Source: Bedellia somnulentella
Lineage: Eukaryota; Arthropoda; Insecta; Lepidoptera; Bedelliidae
DNA length: 64,000 nucleotides
Direction of reading: 5' to 3'
Assembly (NCBI GenBank): GCA_963576735.1
Contig: OY755181.1
Coordinates: forward strand, 17,001,261-17,065,260
Shown: one piece after another, positions 34,956-46,433 of the stretch
Layout: each line of letters opens with the position of its first letter
Position numbering within the stretch: position 1 is the first letter of the stretch
The notes under the pieces: generated by a model
Told to the model about the DNA's origin: nothing
The model's input: only the letters and a program-made list of their open reading frames with translations
Database searches by the model: none
Translations under genes and position numbers: made by a program

Positions 34956-35039
34956 TTTTGTAAATATTCTTTTATTACGTTCTAATATTTGAATGTTACG
35001 CGAAATTACTATAGTAGATTAGAAGAGGATTTTATTCCC

Positions 35040-35152
35040 ACCATATTGCCCCTTATGAACTCCCAAATGTGGTTTAAGAGTTTCTAACTTTAGAGCTCTG
35101 GCTACCCCTTTTTGGGATTTATGGCCGTGAGTATTTGTATGTATGCATGTTG
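35040..35152 (+). mobile_element. R240 3' fragment
   Basis: AACTCCCAAATGTGG ... ATGGCCGTGAGTATTTG plus a short tail. Confidence 0.7.
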
Positions 35153-35270
35153 AAGACGAATATTCGCTTACTAAACACGTAAAAATTTGCAAGCCCTTAC
35201 AATGGAGGTAAATGAAGTGAGTATAAATAAGTTTGGAGAGATAGAAGCGAAGAATGCTAGTATCCTGGTA

Positions 35271-35508
35271 ACAACATACATATACTCATGGCTATAAATC
35301 CCTAGAAAGGGTAACCAGAGCGAAGGTATTTAAAATTCCTCACCCACTTTTGTAAGTTAAGTGGGTAAAAGATGGTAAAATATAGGACGTTGGTGATGGG
35401 TTGGAGACGCCCAAAAATCCCTTAAAAAACAATAGTACCAATAGTGGCCTCTTGCGTACATGCACGGGAAGAAATGGGGTACTGATATTCTAAGCCTACA
35501 CTACACAG
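35271..35508 (-). mobile_element. R240 element
   Basis: Full-length with a deletion in GGTCTCCAACCGCATC. Confidence 0.8.
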
Positions 35509-36152
35509 CTCCTTTTTTACTTTTCATAACATCATGTAACAATTTGTTCGAATACAGCCTTGTTCGCGCCTACGTATTTTTGCCTACTTACGTACGTTTC
35601 TTCTTTTTTGGAATTCATAACGATACGACGAACGATATAACGATATATATATATATATATATATGTGTGTGTATGTAAGTAAATAGGTACATGAATGTCG
35701 GAGTATAATCTTATGATGTTCAGAAGGGCTGAAACGTTTATCACCCCAATATTGATAATATAGGGTATAAACCTGTGTTTGTGCATAAATAAATACAAAT
35801 CAACTTAAACTAAATAATTATTGTCGTCTATACCCAAAGGCATGGTAGTTACAAATAGTTCTAAATAACAAGTGACTTTCTTGTCATCTGTTATACAAAA
35901 TCCCTAAAAAATATATATTATGAACACCCAAGTGTTCTTTTTACCAATAAAAAGGTCTTCTTCTCTTCATAAAAAAAACCTACTGAAGCCACGGGAATTT
36001 AGTTTTAGTATTAGTTTAATTGGGGTAGAGTAAATATAATTTTGTGTTTTAGCACTTATTGAAAATGGTAATGATTTCGATGTTATTACTCATGCTCTAT
36101 CGTGATATAAAAGGTAGGCTACCGTATCATACGAATACACTGTCATATGACT

Positions 36153-36398
36153 AAGTGTAGTGTCGGCTTAGAATAGCACTACCCCATTTCTTCCGGTGGG
36201 TGTACGTAAGAGGCGACTAACGGTATTGGGGCTTTTAAGGGATTTTTGGGCGATGCGGTTAGAGACCCATCACCAACAACCTTTATTTTAACATCTTCTC
36301 CCCACTCAACTTTCCAAAAGTGGCTAAGGAATTTCTAATTCCTTAGCTCTGGCTACCCCTTCTAGGGATTTATAGCCGTGAGTATTTGTATGTATGTA
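36153..36398 (+). mobile_element. R240 element
   Basis: Subfamily A; near-exact duplication ATGACTRAG at both edges. Confidence 0.88.
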
Positions 36399-36919
36399 TG
36401 ACTGAGTACAACTATAGTAGTAGTAGACCATTGTTGAATCAAAATAAATAAAATTCGTTCATGAGTAGTACTGTGCTATGCAGATATAAAAGTTTTAAAA
36501 AGAAAAACAAGGTAACAAGGACAATTTAAATTCCAACTAATTGCATCCGTGAAAAGGAAAGTTAGAATGACGTCCAAAAGCCTCATTAGGCGTTTTATCA
36601 CAAACAAATATCGGTTAATTAATAAATTATCATCGGAACATTACCGACTGTACTTAGTTAAATAGTCAAGTTAGTACCAAGTTAGTGTAAGCTCGCGGGC
36701 AACGATGGTAGGACGTAAAACTATCGACCTTTTGCAAACACAACTTAGAAAATGGTAAGTTTTTTTACAATTTATTTCTCTTGAAGTGTAGAAATCTTTG
36801 AATTATAGTGTACCTAATACAATAAGACAGTGTTTTGTTTAAAGAAATCTGTTGGGTGATTTTACTTCATTGTTATTAGATGTATAAGAATTTTACTCTA
36901 TTCAAGTTCCATAAGTGGA

Positions 36920-37058
36920 TAAATAAAGAATAAATAAAGGAAAGAAAAATTTCGACACAGGCGGGAATCGATCCCGCGACCTCGGGTATACGCCCCGACG
37001 ACGCTCTGCCAATTGAGCTACCGTGTCAATTTTCTTTCCTTTATTTATTCTTTATTTA
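36920..37058 (-). repeat. tRNA-like cloverleaf between ~32-bp inverted arms
   Basis: Minus-strand 37027-36952 pairs as acceptor GACACGG/CTGTGTC, D stem GCTC/GAGC, T stem GCGGG/CCCGC and a possible anticodon stem TCGGG/CCCGA. Arms 36920-36951 and 37028-37058 are inverted copies apart from one indel. The same tRNA-like unit recurs at 4815-4892, 21365-21430 and 52192-52267, so it is an amplified element, not a single tRNA gene. Confidence 0.7.
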
Positions 37059-37313
37059 CTCGTATTAGTAATAATCCCCACATGAGGTTTTCATGAACAA
37101 AAAGATTTAAATCCATAAGTGGATGTTAATGCTCTTTCTGATCTTGTAATTTCTTTTTACAAACTTTGTGTTATGGTTGATCGAGAGTGTGACTTTACCT
37201 TTCGTATTTTTCGGAAAGTTTAGAAGGTAATATCATGTTTTTTTAACCCATAGTAAAATGTTCCATACGTTTAGCTCTGACATACTCTGCCGTATGTATC
37301 TCTCTATGTATTT

Positions 37314-37553
37314 TGCCGTGTAGTATGACGCTACCCCTTTCTACCCACGGGTGTCGTAAGAGGCGACTAAGGGTATTGGGGATTTCCATTGGATTTTTGG
37401 GCGATGCGGTTGGAGACCCATCACCAAAAACCTTTATTTTACCATCTTTTCCCCACTCAACTTCCAAAAGTGGCTGAGGAATTTACAATTTCTTAGCTCT
37501 GGCTACCCCTTCTAGGGAAATATAGCCGTGAATTTATGTATGTATGTTTATGT
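37314..37553 (+). mobile_element. R240 element
   Basis: Subfamily B with a small deletion near its 5' end (GTGTAGTATGACGCTACC). Confidence 0.85.
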
Positions 37554-37794
37554 ATACTCTGCCAATAAGTGTCGTATGCGGTGATTAAGGAATCCGGGGT
37601 TGCAGTAAACATTATTTGAACTATGATCCTGATTTTATCATCGTTTCCCTTTCCTTAGAACATGGTTGGCTCCACAGTTTTCTAATCTGTAGTTCTGCGA
37701 AACACTCCTAGAATAGTCAAGTTAAACTGTTTGTTGCTAAACCCCCTTTAAAAGTTTTTTTACTCATTATGTACGAGTCTTTTCTCAAATCTTA

Positions 37795-38080
37795 TTAAGA
37801 TGAAAACAATGGATGAAAGTAAATTGCTGAAAGAGATAGGTAGAGCTAATGCGGAAGGTAATGTTAGTAGAGGACGACCTCGGAGGACACATTCGGATCA
37901 AATAGGAAATGTGCTCAAAAAGGCAGGTGTCCGCAGTATGAAGAATAAAAGAGCATGTATGAAAAGATTGATAGATGTAAACGAAGCCAGAGAGGTTTGC
38001 CAGGATCGTACGAAGTGGCGATCGATAGTCTCTGCCTACCCCAATGGGAACTAACGGCGTGAGAATATGTACGTATGTAT
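37795..38080 (+). mobile_element. RTE-like LINE 3' fragment
   Basis: Open for 84 codons (MDESKLLKEIGRANAEGNVS ... SIVSAYPNGN) and then ACGGCGTGAGAATATG and a (TATG)-type tail. Confidence 0.75.
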
Positions 38081-38261
38081 GAAAACAATGTTTTTGATAA
38101 TCTGCGTATGTACACAGCGGGGCAGTACTTGCGTCGACGATTTCTGAATGTAATATCCTCAAAAAAATAACTAATAGTAGTAATCGAGTAATAGTAATAA
38201 TTCCTAAGTAGTTAGTAGAGTTATTGTTCAGAAGTAATATAAATTTCGTTAGATTTGACCA

Positions 38262-38410
38262 ATACCTGTTAACCTCGCAAACGTTGTTTTACCATAATAA
38301 TATAGATATATTAAAACTAAAGAGAAAAATTTAATATTCCTTGGAACCTAAAAGTATATTAAATAGCTTACTCCCTATTTTCAGACCTACTGAATATAAT
38401 TACACTTTCG
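38262..38410 (-). mobile_element. Decayed relative of the short Helitron-type element
   Basis: CGCAAACGTTGTTTTACCAT and TCAGACCTACTGAAT match parts of 17058-17466; ends are lost. Confidence 0.4.
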
Positions 38411-38689
38411 AAGGTCGCAAAAAAGCGTAATAAAGGAATAGGGGAAAGGAATTGTTTTAAAGTATTCAATTAAAATCAGTATCACAGTAATTTAAAATTT
38501 TCTTTCCTTTATTTATTAGAAATAATCCAACCATTCTAATTAGGCATAATAAGAGTTTCATTGATACGTTTATTTCATGTCGAAGTGAAGACGTTTTGAT
38601 GAGTAAAAGCGAAATGATCATATTCATTGATTTTGACTATTTTTCAATTAAGATAATTTTTCAACAACAATTCTTCTGATTGATACTAC

Positions 38690-38934
38690 ATACATACATT
38701 CATATACTCACGGCTATGAATCCCTAGAAGGGGTAGCCAGAGCTAACGAATTAGAAATTCCCCAGCCACTTTTGGAAGTTGCGTGGGGAAAAGATGGTAA
38801 AATAAAGGTTGTTGGTGATGGGTCTCCAACCGCATCGCCCGAAAATCCCTTAAAAGCCCCAATACCGTTAGTCGCCTCTTACGTACACCCACCGGAAGAA
38901 AAGGGGTAGTGTTATTCTAAGCCGACACTACACG
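38690..38934 (-). mobile_element. R240 element, left half of an inverted pair
   Basis: Full-length subfamily A; abuts a plus-strand partial copy. Confidence 0.88.
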
Positions 38935-38935
38935 G

Positions 38936-39030
38936 CAACTTCCAAAAGTGGCTGAGGAATTTATCATTCCAAAGCTCTGGCTACCCCGTTAAGGGATTTA
39001 TAGCCGTGAGTATTTGTATGTATGTATGTA
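38936..39030 (+). mobile_element. R240 3' fragment, right half of an inverted pair
   Basis: AACTTCCAAAAGTGGCTGAG to the TATG tail. Confidence 0.8.
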
Positions 39031-39141
39031 ATTACGAGATATCAAGAAGTACATTCATCTTGTGAACTAGACGACCACGACCTCACTGTTGAATCTAGTT
39101 CAAATAAGGTGTGCAGACCAATTTTCTAGCCAACACCAACA

Positions 39142-39385
39142 ACTTACTCGAACGTTCAAGCCCTTTATCCCCGGAGGGGTTGGCAGAGGTACTAAAACTT
39201 CGGAAAATAATGTGACATTGTCACCTGGTGTTCAGAGTACGTTTTGTTTGGAAAGTGTACTCACGTGCTAGGGGGCGGGACTGTCGACGTTATTGTACGA
39301 ATGCACTGTCACATGACTAAGTACAAATTAGCCATGTGGTGTTCCTCACGATGTTTTCCCTCACCTTTAACAACCTCCAACCAAC
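39142..39385 (-). mobile_element. TS1 SINE, 3' part
   Basis: Minus strand of the body through GTTCAAGCCCTTTATCCCCG; the head is absent. A separate tRNA-like piece lies at 39408-39450. Confidence 0.65.
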
Positions 39386-40364
39386 AATAATTTATGCTCA
39401 TCACATAAATGTTGCTCTCAGCGGGGATCGAACCCGCAACCTCCGGACCAAGAAGCTAGTTACCTATAGATGAAGTCAAAATATGGAACAATAATGTATG
39501 ATTTAAGGTACCCGTCCCGAACATATATTACTAAATTATTCTTCTCTTCTGTCCTTTCAAAGTAGTATTGTATGCCTCGAAGCGACACACATTATACTTA
39601 TTGTCTGTAATCCATACTAATATTATAAATCGGAAAGTGAGTTTGTTTGTTTGTTTATTTGTGCTTCTTTCACGCCGCAACTACCGAACCGATTGCTTTG
39701 AAATTTTGCAGACATATAGTTAGAAGTCCAGATTAAATTATAGAGTACTTTTATACCGGAATCACTAATGGATTTTAGCAGCGAAATCTTCAACCTTTCA
39801 GCTGAAACCTTATAAAAGAGCGCGGCGTTGTTTGAATGTTTACCAATAGATGGCACTGTCGGTACTTTCTACATCGCGGTATGATTTCTTCTTTTAAAAA
39901 AACATCTCATTGATACAGTATACAATACAGCATTGGTTCCGACATATTTAGGCAATTGAAATTGTAACTTGAAATTATAAATTTATAATAATATATCAAC
40001 GTTTTCGTTACTTGCAATTTACGAGTCATTTACTTAGTTGCTGTTGCTGTTTTATCTTAATTGACTGTTTCTCGCTTTCTTTGGTGTCCTTAATTCCTTT
40101 CCACTATTGTATTATATTGAAGTATTTAATAGATTTTAGGTTTTTCGCAGTAGGCTGAATAATAGTTAGGTTAGTTTAGTGCGCTTTGTTCGTCGTTTAG
40201 ATTTTTATAGTTTAGTTAGGGATATTTTTTGGTTCCTACTATTTTAGATTGAATTGTGTATTTTAAAGATTTCAGGTTATAAGCAGTAATTGAATAAATA
40301 TAAATAATAAAAACATGCCACAAAGTATAAATATAGCGTAATAAAAACATGCCACCGCCGGTAT

Positions 40365-40461
40365 CGTCCCCGTGGCGTAGCGGTACAACTAACTACTATG
40401 AATATTTAATTAGAACTATTATTAATCAATCGTTCCGGGTTCGTATCTCAGGTAATTCAAG
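40365..40461 (+). repeat. tRNA-like segment inside Helitron copy 1
   Basis: CCCCGTGGCGTAGCGGTACA contains a good Pol III A box (TGGCGTAGCGG) and CCGGGTTCGTATCTC a B-box-like sequence about 55 nt later. The same segment sits at 60232-60327 in copy 2. Not a functional tRNA as far as I can fold it. Confidence 0.55.
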
Positions 40462-40914
40462 CTTTTTGTATTATTATTTTTGTTTTGTTAGTTTTGAATA
40501 GCAGTATATATATATATATATAATAAAGCAAGCACTAACCCTTCACTTCAGCGATTATTTTGGATGGAGATCCACCACTAACCATCCCCATATTCCCGAG
40601 CAATCGCTGCAAGCTCTCCCAGTATCATCAACGGTCAGTGTAAGAGGCAGCACCGTGCCGCCGCCGAAGCGCCAAACTACTATTCGTATTTGTACTTACT
40701 AAGATATTCTCATTTTGAACATAGAAACTTAGTACAAAATGGTTTGGTTCATGATTTTTATGAAAAATTAAAAAGGTTTTTTTTTTGGAACTCAACCCCT
40801 AAGGGGTCGATATAGCAAATGAAAGTTAATATAGAGATTTTTGTCATTTTAGTATCTAGAAACATAAAACTTGGTGCGATTGAATTTATGATATTCACCT
40901 ATCAATCAATTATC

Positions 40915-41095
40915 TAAATTCTATAAAAGGGTAGCCATAGCTTCAGAGATAGTAATTCTTCATCCACTTTTGGAAATAGATTAGGGAAAAGGTAGTTAAA
41001 TAAAGATTTTAGTGATGGCTCACCAACTTCATCGCCCAACAATCACTTAAAAAGGGTCAATGTCCTTTATATCCTTTACAACGCCCGCGGGAATA
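40915..41095 (-). mobile_element. Diverged R240 carried by Helitron copy 1
   Basis: GGGTAGCCATAGCTTCAGAG ... GGCTCACCAACTTCATCGCC. Also in Helitron copy 2, so present before the Helitron amplified. Confidence 0.7.
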
Positions 41096-41265
41096 TAAAT
41101 GTATATAAAAAATAGAAGTTAAGATAGTGTTTTGGTATTTTGAATGTAAACCGGATGCAAAAAATGAAGTCCACGCGGACGAAGTCGCGGGCAAAAAGCT
41201 AGTATACTATAATACGAAAACATTTTAGCGTACGCTTAGAAATAATGAGTTCTGTGCACTCACTC

Positions 41266-41518
41266 TATGTACATACATACATATATTCACGACTATAAAT
41301 CCCTAGAAGGGGTAGCCAGAGCTAAGGAATTAGAAATGCCTCCGCCACTTTTGGTAAGTTGAGTGGGGAAAAGATGGTTAAATAAAGGTTGTTAGGTTAG
41401 TGACGGGTCTCCAACCGCATCGCCCAAATATCCCTAAAAAGCCCGAATACCGTTAGTCGCCTCATACGTACACCCATCTAAAGAAATGGGGTAGTGCTAT
41501 TCTAAGCCGAGACTACAC
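41266..41518 (-). mobile_element. R240 element
   Basis: Full-length subfamily A, 64 bp after the Helitron end. Confidence 0.85.
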
Positions 41519-41639
41519 AATGTAAGTTTTGGAATGTAGTTACCCACGTTATGTTAATTGGTGAAGGTGTAGTTTTGTATTGCTTCCAATCCATGTTACG
41601 CAAAGATAGTCTAGATTTCTCAGTCTGAGCTATAGGCAT

Positions 41640-42770
41640 TTTTAGGGTTCCGTAGCCAAATGGCAAAAACGGGACCATTATAGATTCGTCATGTCTGTCT
41701 GTCTGTCCGTCCGTCCGTCCGTCCGTCCGTCCGTCACAGCCAGTTTATTCCGAAACTATAAGAACTACATTATTGAAAATTGGTGCGTAGATGTATTCTG
41801 TAAGCCGCATTAGGATTTTAAAATAAAATCAGAAAAAAAAAACCAAAATTTTTAGGGTTCCCCATACATAGAACTGAAACTTAAAATTTTTTTTTCAGCA
41901 AACCTATACGTGTGGGGTATCTATCAAAAGGTATTTGAAAATGATGTTGAGGTTTCTTATATCATTTTTTTCAAAACTGAATAGTTTGCGCGAGAGACTT
42001 TTCCAAAGTGGTAAAATGTGTGTCCCCCCCCCGTAACTTCTAAAATATGGGCATGATAAAACTGAAAAAATATATGATGTGTATTACTATACAAACTACT
42101 AACGAAAATTGGTTTGAATGAGATCTAGCCAGTAGTTCTATTTTTAAACGTCATAAATCAAATTACATAACATAACATATAACATAAACGTTCACGCCGT
42201 TTATCCCCGAAGGGGTTGGCAGAGGTACCAATACTCCTGAACTCACATGGCAAGCGCCATCTAGTTACCAGAGAAGGTACCCACGTTTTGCTTAGACAGT
42301 GTACTCACGTGATAGGGGGCAGGCCTATCGCCGTTTTGTACGAATACACTGTCACATGACTAAGTACAACTCAGTCATGTGGGTTTCCTCACGATGTTTT
42401 CCCTCACCGTTAGCAACCATGATAAATTAACCACACATATGACTTTAGAAAAGACAAATTGGTGTAGGCCCGTCCCAGGATTGGAACTCACGCCCTTCTG
42501 TTTTTCGGGCGGGTGTTCTTACCCACTGGACTATCATGTCATCAAATTACTTACCTAATTTTTTAATTTCACTGAAATATATAACAATAATTTTACTATC
42601 ACAGGCCTTACGCATAAAACGTGAACCATTGTTTTCTTATAGTAAATCAGTGATAAGTAAATAACATTTTAAACTAAACATTTTAAACTTGTATATTACT
42701 ATGTTACCTACCTGCTGCTAGTGCTGCTACGGAACCCTTCATTAGCGAGTCCTTCTCGCTCTTGGCCGCT
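41640..42770. mobile_element. Repeat with AGGGTTCCGTAGC inverted ends
   Basis: AGGGTTCCGTAGC at 41644-41656 and its reverse complement at 42726-42738 bracket non-coding AT-rich DNA with a (GTCT/GTCC)n run at 41692-41733. The TTTTTAGGGTTCCGTAGCCA start is familiar from lepidopteran repeats. Interrupted by a TS1 SINE at 42167-42540. Confidence 0.5.
42167..42540 (-). mobile_element. TS1 SINE, full length
   Basis: Complete unit with the 10-bp target duplication ATCAAATTAC at 42157-42166 and 42541-42550. Minus-strand head GACATGATAGTCCAGTGGGT with B box GAGTTCCAATCC; 3' end GGGGATAAACGGCGTGAACG then (TTATG)n. Confidence 0.85.
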
Positions 42771-42912
42771 TTTTTTAAAATGATTTCAAACTTACTAACT
42801 TTTATTAATGCATTTTTGTTTCGATATTTTATAAAGCACTAAAAGGGCTAATCGATCTTATAAAATACTGTGGAAGTCTTAACTATAAATGTTTTGTAAA
42901 TTAATAAATTTA

Positions 42913-42978
42913 AAGCCCCAATACCCTTATCGATTCTACGGGAAGAAACGAGTTAGTGCTATTCTAAGCTGACACTAC
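42913..42978 (-). mobile_element. R240 5' fragment
   Basis: AGCCCCAATACCC ... GCTATTCTAAGCTGACACTA. Confidence 0.6.
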
Positions 42979-43112
42979 GGTGTTACTCAAGTTTTAGAAT
43001 AAATCCGTTGGTACACAAACACATTGTTAATCACTTTACTATTTGAGCTTTAGTATTAAGCAGAAATTTATTAATTATTATTTTATTTAATTAATTTTAT
43101 GTATTAATTGTA

Positions 43113-43380
43113 TTTTACTTAATTAATTTTCAGTACATTATAATATTCTATGCATGTACACCTGTAAAGTTATAAGTAGTATAAATAAAGGCTTTTATAT
43201 TTTATTTATTTATTTTTTCATTTATCAGAAACAGATGTTTTAAAAACCTATCGGGAATTTTACTTAATTAATTTTCAGTACATTATAATATTCTGTGCAT
43301 GTACACCTGTAAAGTTATAAGTAGTATAAATAAAGGCTTTTATATATTTATTTATTTTTTTCATTTATCAGAAACAATTG
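43113..43380. repeat. Tandem duplication, period ~145 bp
   Basis: TACTTAATTAATTTTCAGTA ... AAAGGCTTTTATAT starts at 43116 and again at 43261; the copies differ at only a few positions. Confidence 0.85.
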
Positions 43381-43514
43381 TTTTTTTAGATACCTGGTAG
43401 CGGAAATTATAAAATTGCATGAATTTACATTTAAATTGGGTCTTAATAACCGAACTAAAATGTTAATGCAGTTAGCTAATAGGGTTGCACAATAATAAAT
43501 ATACACTGTGTACT

Positions 43515-44706
43515 AAGTATCGGGAATTTGTCAATAAAACAAAAAATACAAATTATTCATCTAAATTTATTTTATCGCCTTCAAAGTAGGCTCCATCGCT
43601 TGCAATACAACATCTCCACCGCTTCACCCAGTCTTCCATACATTTTTCATAGGCTATTTGCGGTATGGCCTTTAGCTCATTCAGTGAATTTTCTTTTATG
43701 GCTTCTATCGACTCAAAACGTTTTCCTCGAAGTGGTAATTTTAACTTGGGAAATAAAAAAAAGTCAGACGGAGCCATATCAGGTGAATACGGTGCTTGGT
43801 CGAGAACTTTTGTTGAATTTTTCGCTAAAAACTCTTTCACTATAATGGCTGTGTGTGATGGTGCATTATCATGGTGCAGTATCCATGAGTTGTGTTGCCA
43901 CAAATCTGGACGTTTTCGGCGGATACTCTCACGCAAACGCTTCATGACGCCTAAATAATATTCTTTATTCACTGTTTCTCCCTCTGGAAGGAATTCGGAG
44001 TGAACCACACCACGGTAGTCAAAAAAAACTGTCAGCGTCACCTTGATTTTGGAGCGACTTTGCCGCGGTTTTTTGGGTTGCGGCTCGTTTTCGAGACGCC
44101 ATTCTGAAGACTGTTGGCTTGTTTGCATGTCGTAATCATAAACCCATGTCTCGTCGCCAGTTATTATACGTTTCATAAAGGTCGGATCCGTAGAAGCTCG
44201 GGAAACCATGTCTTCAGCGACATGCTTTCGCTGCGCTTTTTGAACAAAATTGAGCTCTTTTGGAACTAGTTGAGCGGCGACGCGTTTCATGCCTAAAATG
44301 TTAATGAGAATGTTGCGGACGGACTTAAAAGATATGTTCACCTCACAAGCCAACTCTCTCAGACTCATACGTTGATTTTCGAGCACTAGCTTCTTGATTC
44401 TGTCGATTTTTTCATTGGTCGTAGCGGTTGAAGGTCTACCAGAACGAGGCAAGTCTACTACTACTTCTCGCCCTTCTTTAAAAGCCTTATACTATTCATA
44501 AGCCCTTGTTTTCGATATACACGATTCGCCGTATGTATTTCGCAACATTTTTAGTGATTCACCACAAGAAATATCATTCGAAACACAAAATTTAAGGCAC
44601 ACTCTTTGTTCAACAATATTTTCCATTGTAAAAATCGCCGAGGACTTAAAACTATGACCAACAAAAAATGTAGTTTAAAACAAATTAAATGACAGATCCC
44701 GCTTAA
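43515..44706 (-). mobile_element. mariner-family DNA transposon
   Basis: Contains the transposase above. Imperfect inverted ends flank it: CGGGAATTTGTCAAT at 43521-43535 and, inverted, a related CGGGATCTGTCATTT at about 44688-44702. Total size of about 1.2 kb suits the family. Exact TA borders were not resolved. Confidence 0.75.
43553..44626 (-). pseudogene. mariner transposase with one premature stop
   Basis: From the ATG at 44626-44624 the frame runs 358 codons to the stop at 43553 with a single in-frame TAG near codon 45 (44494-44492), where relatives usually have Trp (YE-W-YKAF context). Downstream the frame is open for 299 residues. An N-terminal helix-turn-helix region precedes the catalytic D,D34D: Asp in ITGDETW, Asp in HHDNAPSH, and Asp 35 residues later in YSPDMAPSDFF. 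Length matches mariner transposases. The cut-and-paste enzyme would act on TA targets; this copy is dead or makes only a C-terminal product unless the stop is read through. Confidence 0.9.
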
Positions 44707-44756
44707 ATTTTGCGCGCTAAATCGATTTCGATTTTCGATGACACAAATAAAACATT

Positions 44757-44953
44757 GCCGTGTAGTGTTGGCTTAGAGTAGCACTACCCCATTTCTTCCG
44801 TTGGATGTACGTAAAAGGTAACGCACCAATAACCCTTATTTTACCATCTTTTCCACACTCAACTTTCCAAAAGTGGCTGACGAATTTCTAATTTCTTAGC
44901 TCTGGCTACCCCTTCTAGGGATTTATAGCCGTGAGTATATGTATGTATGTACA
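44757..44953 (+). mobile_element. R240 element with internal deletion
   Basis: Lacks the GACTAACGG...GGAGACC middle; both ends present. Confidence 0.75.
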
Positions 44954-45402
44954 AATAAAATACTTGCATATGTTTTTATTATAATTTATGGTTATTTTAA
45001 CAATGTTCGGCCGGAGTGGGTGACATTATTTTAGAATTATAAAATGATTCCTCATGTCATTGACAGAGTACCTCAGAATTTTTTTAACTAATCAAAAGTT
45101 TTATTGTATTCGTTACTAAAAAAAATACTATTATTTATCTAATATAATTATAAAATATATGAGACAACCCTATTGAAAATAATCAAATATGCTTCAATTG
45201 GTCGATAAAATAATGTTATTTATTGTGAATTAATTCATTAAGTTTTTTATTAACGCTACATTATTCCTAAACAATTGTCGTTTTTGGTAGTCTCGTTGTG
45301 AACATGGGAAACCGTACCGTTGTATAAGAACAGAACAGGAGGTCCTTGTTAAGATCTTAGGGCCTTATATCAGCAGTGAATGCCTATCGTGTTATTCTTA
45401 TT
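44954..45402. other. No feature recognised
   Basis: AT-rich intergenic stretch between an R240 copy and a LINE end. Confidence 0.5.
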
Positions 45403-45585
45403 TTTAAAAAATATAGAATAGAATAGAATAGAAAAACTCTTTATTGCACATCAAATATGGAGAAACATTTACAAATACACATAAATAACAAAAGTACAAT
45501 TGGTGGTCTTATCACCAAAAGCGATCTCTTCCAGACAACCTTTGAATGGAGAGGTCAATAAATTATAGGCATGTGAGATAGTTGT
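45403..45585 (-). mobile_element. 3' end of a LINE with (TTCTA)n tail
   Basis: On the minus strand: ACCTCTCCATTCAAAGGTTG, TCTGGAAGAGATCGCTTTTG, GTGATAAGACCACC, then GTGCAATAAAGAG and a TTCTA tail. I recognise this as a widespread lepidopteran non-LTR 3' end. Coding is absent. Confidence 0.65.
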
Positions 45586-45610
45586 CCAACAACATAACAT
45601 AGTGCAGATA

Positions 45611-45828
45611 TGCCGTGTAGTGCCGGCTTAGAATGTTACTACCCCTTTCTACCCAAAGGTATTGTAAGATTGGGTGCTTTTTTAACTCGCTTATTTAGCT
45701 TCACCTGTAAATATGTAAGTATACCTACACCTATAAAATCGATTTTCATCCACTTTTAAACGTGAATGTTTGTTGCTCTAGCTATATCTTTTTGGAAGTC
45801 TTGTTACCGTGTGTATGTATGTAACCAC
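45611..45828 (+). mobile_element. R240 element, decayed
   Basis: Clear 5' end GCCGTGTAGTGCCGGC; the 3' part is barely recognisable. Confidence 0.5.
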
Positions 45829-46015
45829 TGAACAAGCGCAAAGCTTACGACTTTCGATATTATCAGTAATGGTTCAAATAGTTAATAAGTTAGTTATCTA
45901 GGCTAGACCAATAACCTCAGACGAATGTGTTAATAGTTTCATTTACTAATTACCAATGTTGGTTTACATACGCATACTTTTATTTTATTTTCTTTAAGTG
46001 ATCTAATATTTGGTA

Positions 46016-46098
46016 ACTACCTTAGTGGTCTAGCGGTAGAGCGTACGGCTTACAATCCGGAGGTCTCGGGTTCAATTCCTGGGGGTGAAAGTTACAAA
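46016..46098 (+). repeat. tRNA-like SINE head
   Basis: GTGGTCTAGCGGTAGAGCG (A box) and CTCGGGTTCAATTCC (B box) with spacing like a tRNA. The anticodon stem is poor, and the B-box context matches the SINE at 51553-52165, so a SINE head is more likely than a gene. Confidence 0.5.
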
Positions 46099-46112
46099 TA
46101 CATTTAGTAACT

Positions 46113-46364
46113 ACATACATACATACATATACTCACGGCTATAAATCCCTGAACGGGGTAGCCAGAACTTTGGAATGAGAAATTCCTCAGCCACTTTTGG
46201 AAGTTGATTGGGGAAAAGATGGTAATAATAAATGTTTTTGGTGACGGGTCTCCAACCACATCGCCCAAAAATCACTTTAAAAGCCCCTATACCCTTAGTC
46301 GCCTCTCACGATCACCCACGGGTAGAAATGGGGTAGTGTTATTCTAACACTACACAGCCACAGC
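46113..46364 (-). mobile_element. R240 element
   Basis: Full-length subfamily B with a (CATA)n tail beside a tRNA-like SINE head. Confidence 0.85.
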
Positions 46365-46433
46365 AATTAGTAACTACATGGCACTTAAATACAGAATCAC
46401 CTTAATTTTGTTAAGTTCCGATTTAGTATATCA

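Larger units (their letters stand above)
39611..41202 (+). mobile_element. Complete non-autonomous Helitron (copy 1)
   Basis: Starts TCCATACTAATATTATAAAT after an A and ends GGGCAAAAAGCTAG before a T. A CGCGGACGAAGTCGCGG hairpin precedes the CTAG. These are typical lepidopteran Helitron ends. Internally it carries a tRNA-like segment (40365-40461) and a diverged minus-strand R240 copy (about 40915-41095), both also present in copy 2. No Rep/helicase ORF. Confidence 0.8.

Noticed and set aside
36952..37027. Functional tRNA gene
   Set aside because: The cloverleaf pairs, but the position before the anticodon is not T, extra bases precede the anticodon stem, and the unit recurs with the same flanks at several places, so it is an amplified element.
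43528..43845. Plus-strand ORFs at 43528-43845 and 43665-43958
   Set aside because: Antisense shadows of the mariner transposase.
46016..46098. Single-copy tRNA gene
   Set aside because: A and B boxes are good but the anticodon stem is weak and related SINE heads are present at 52085-52162.
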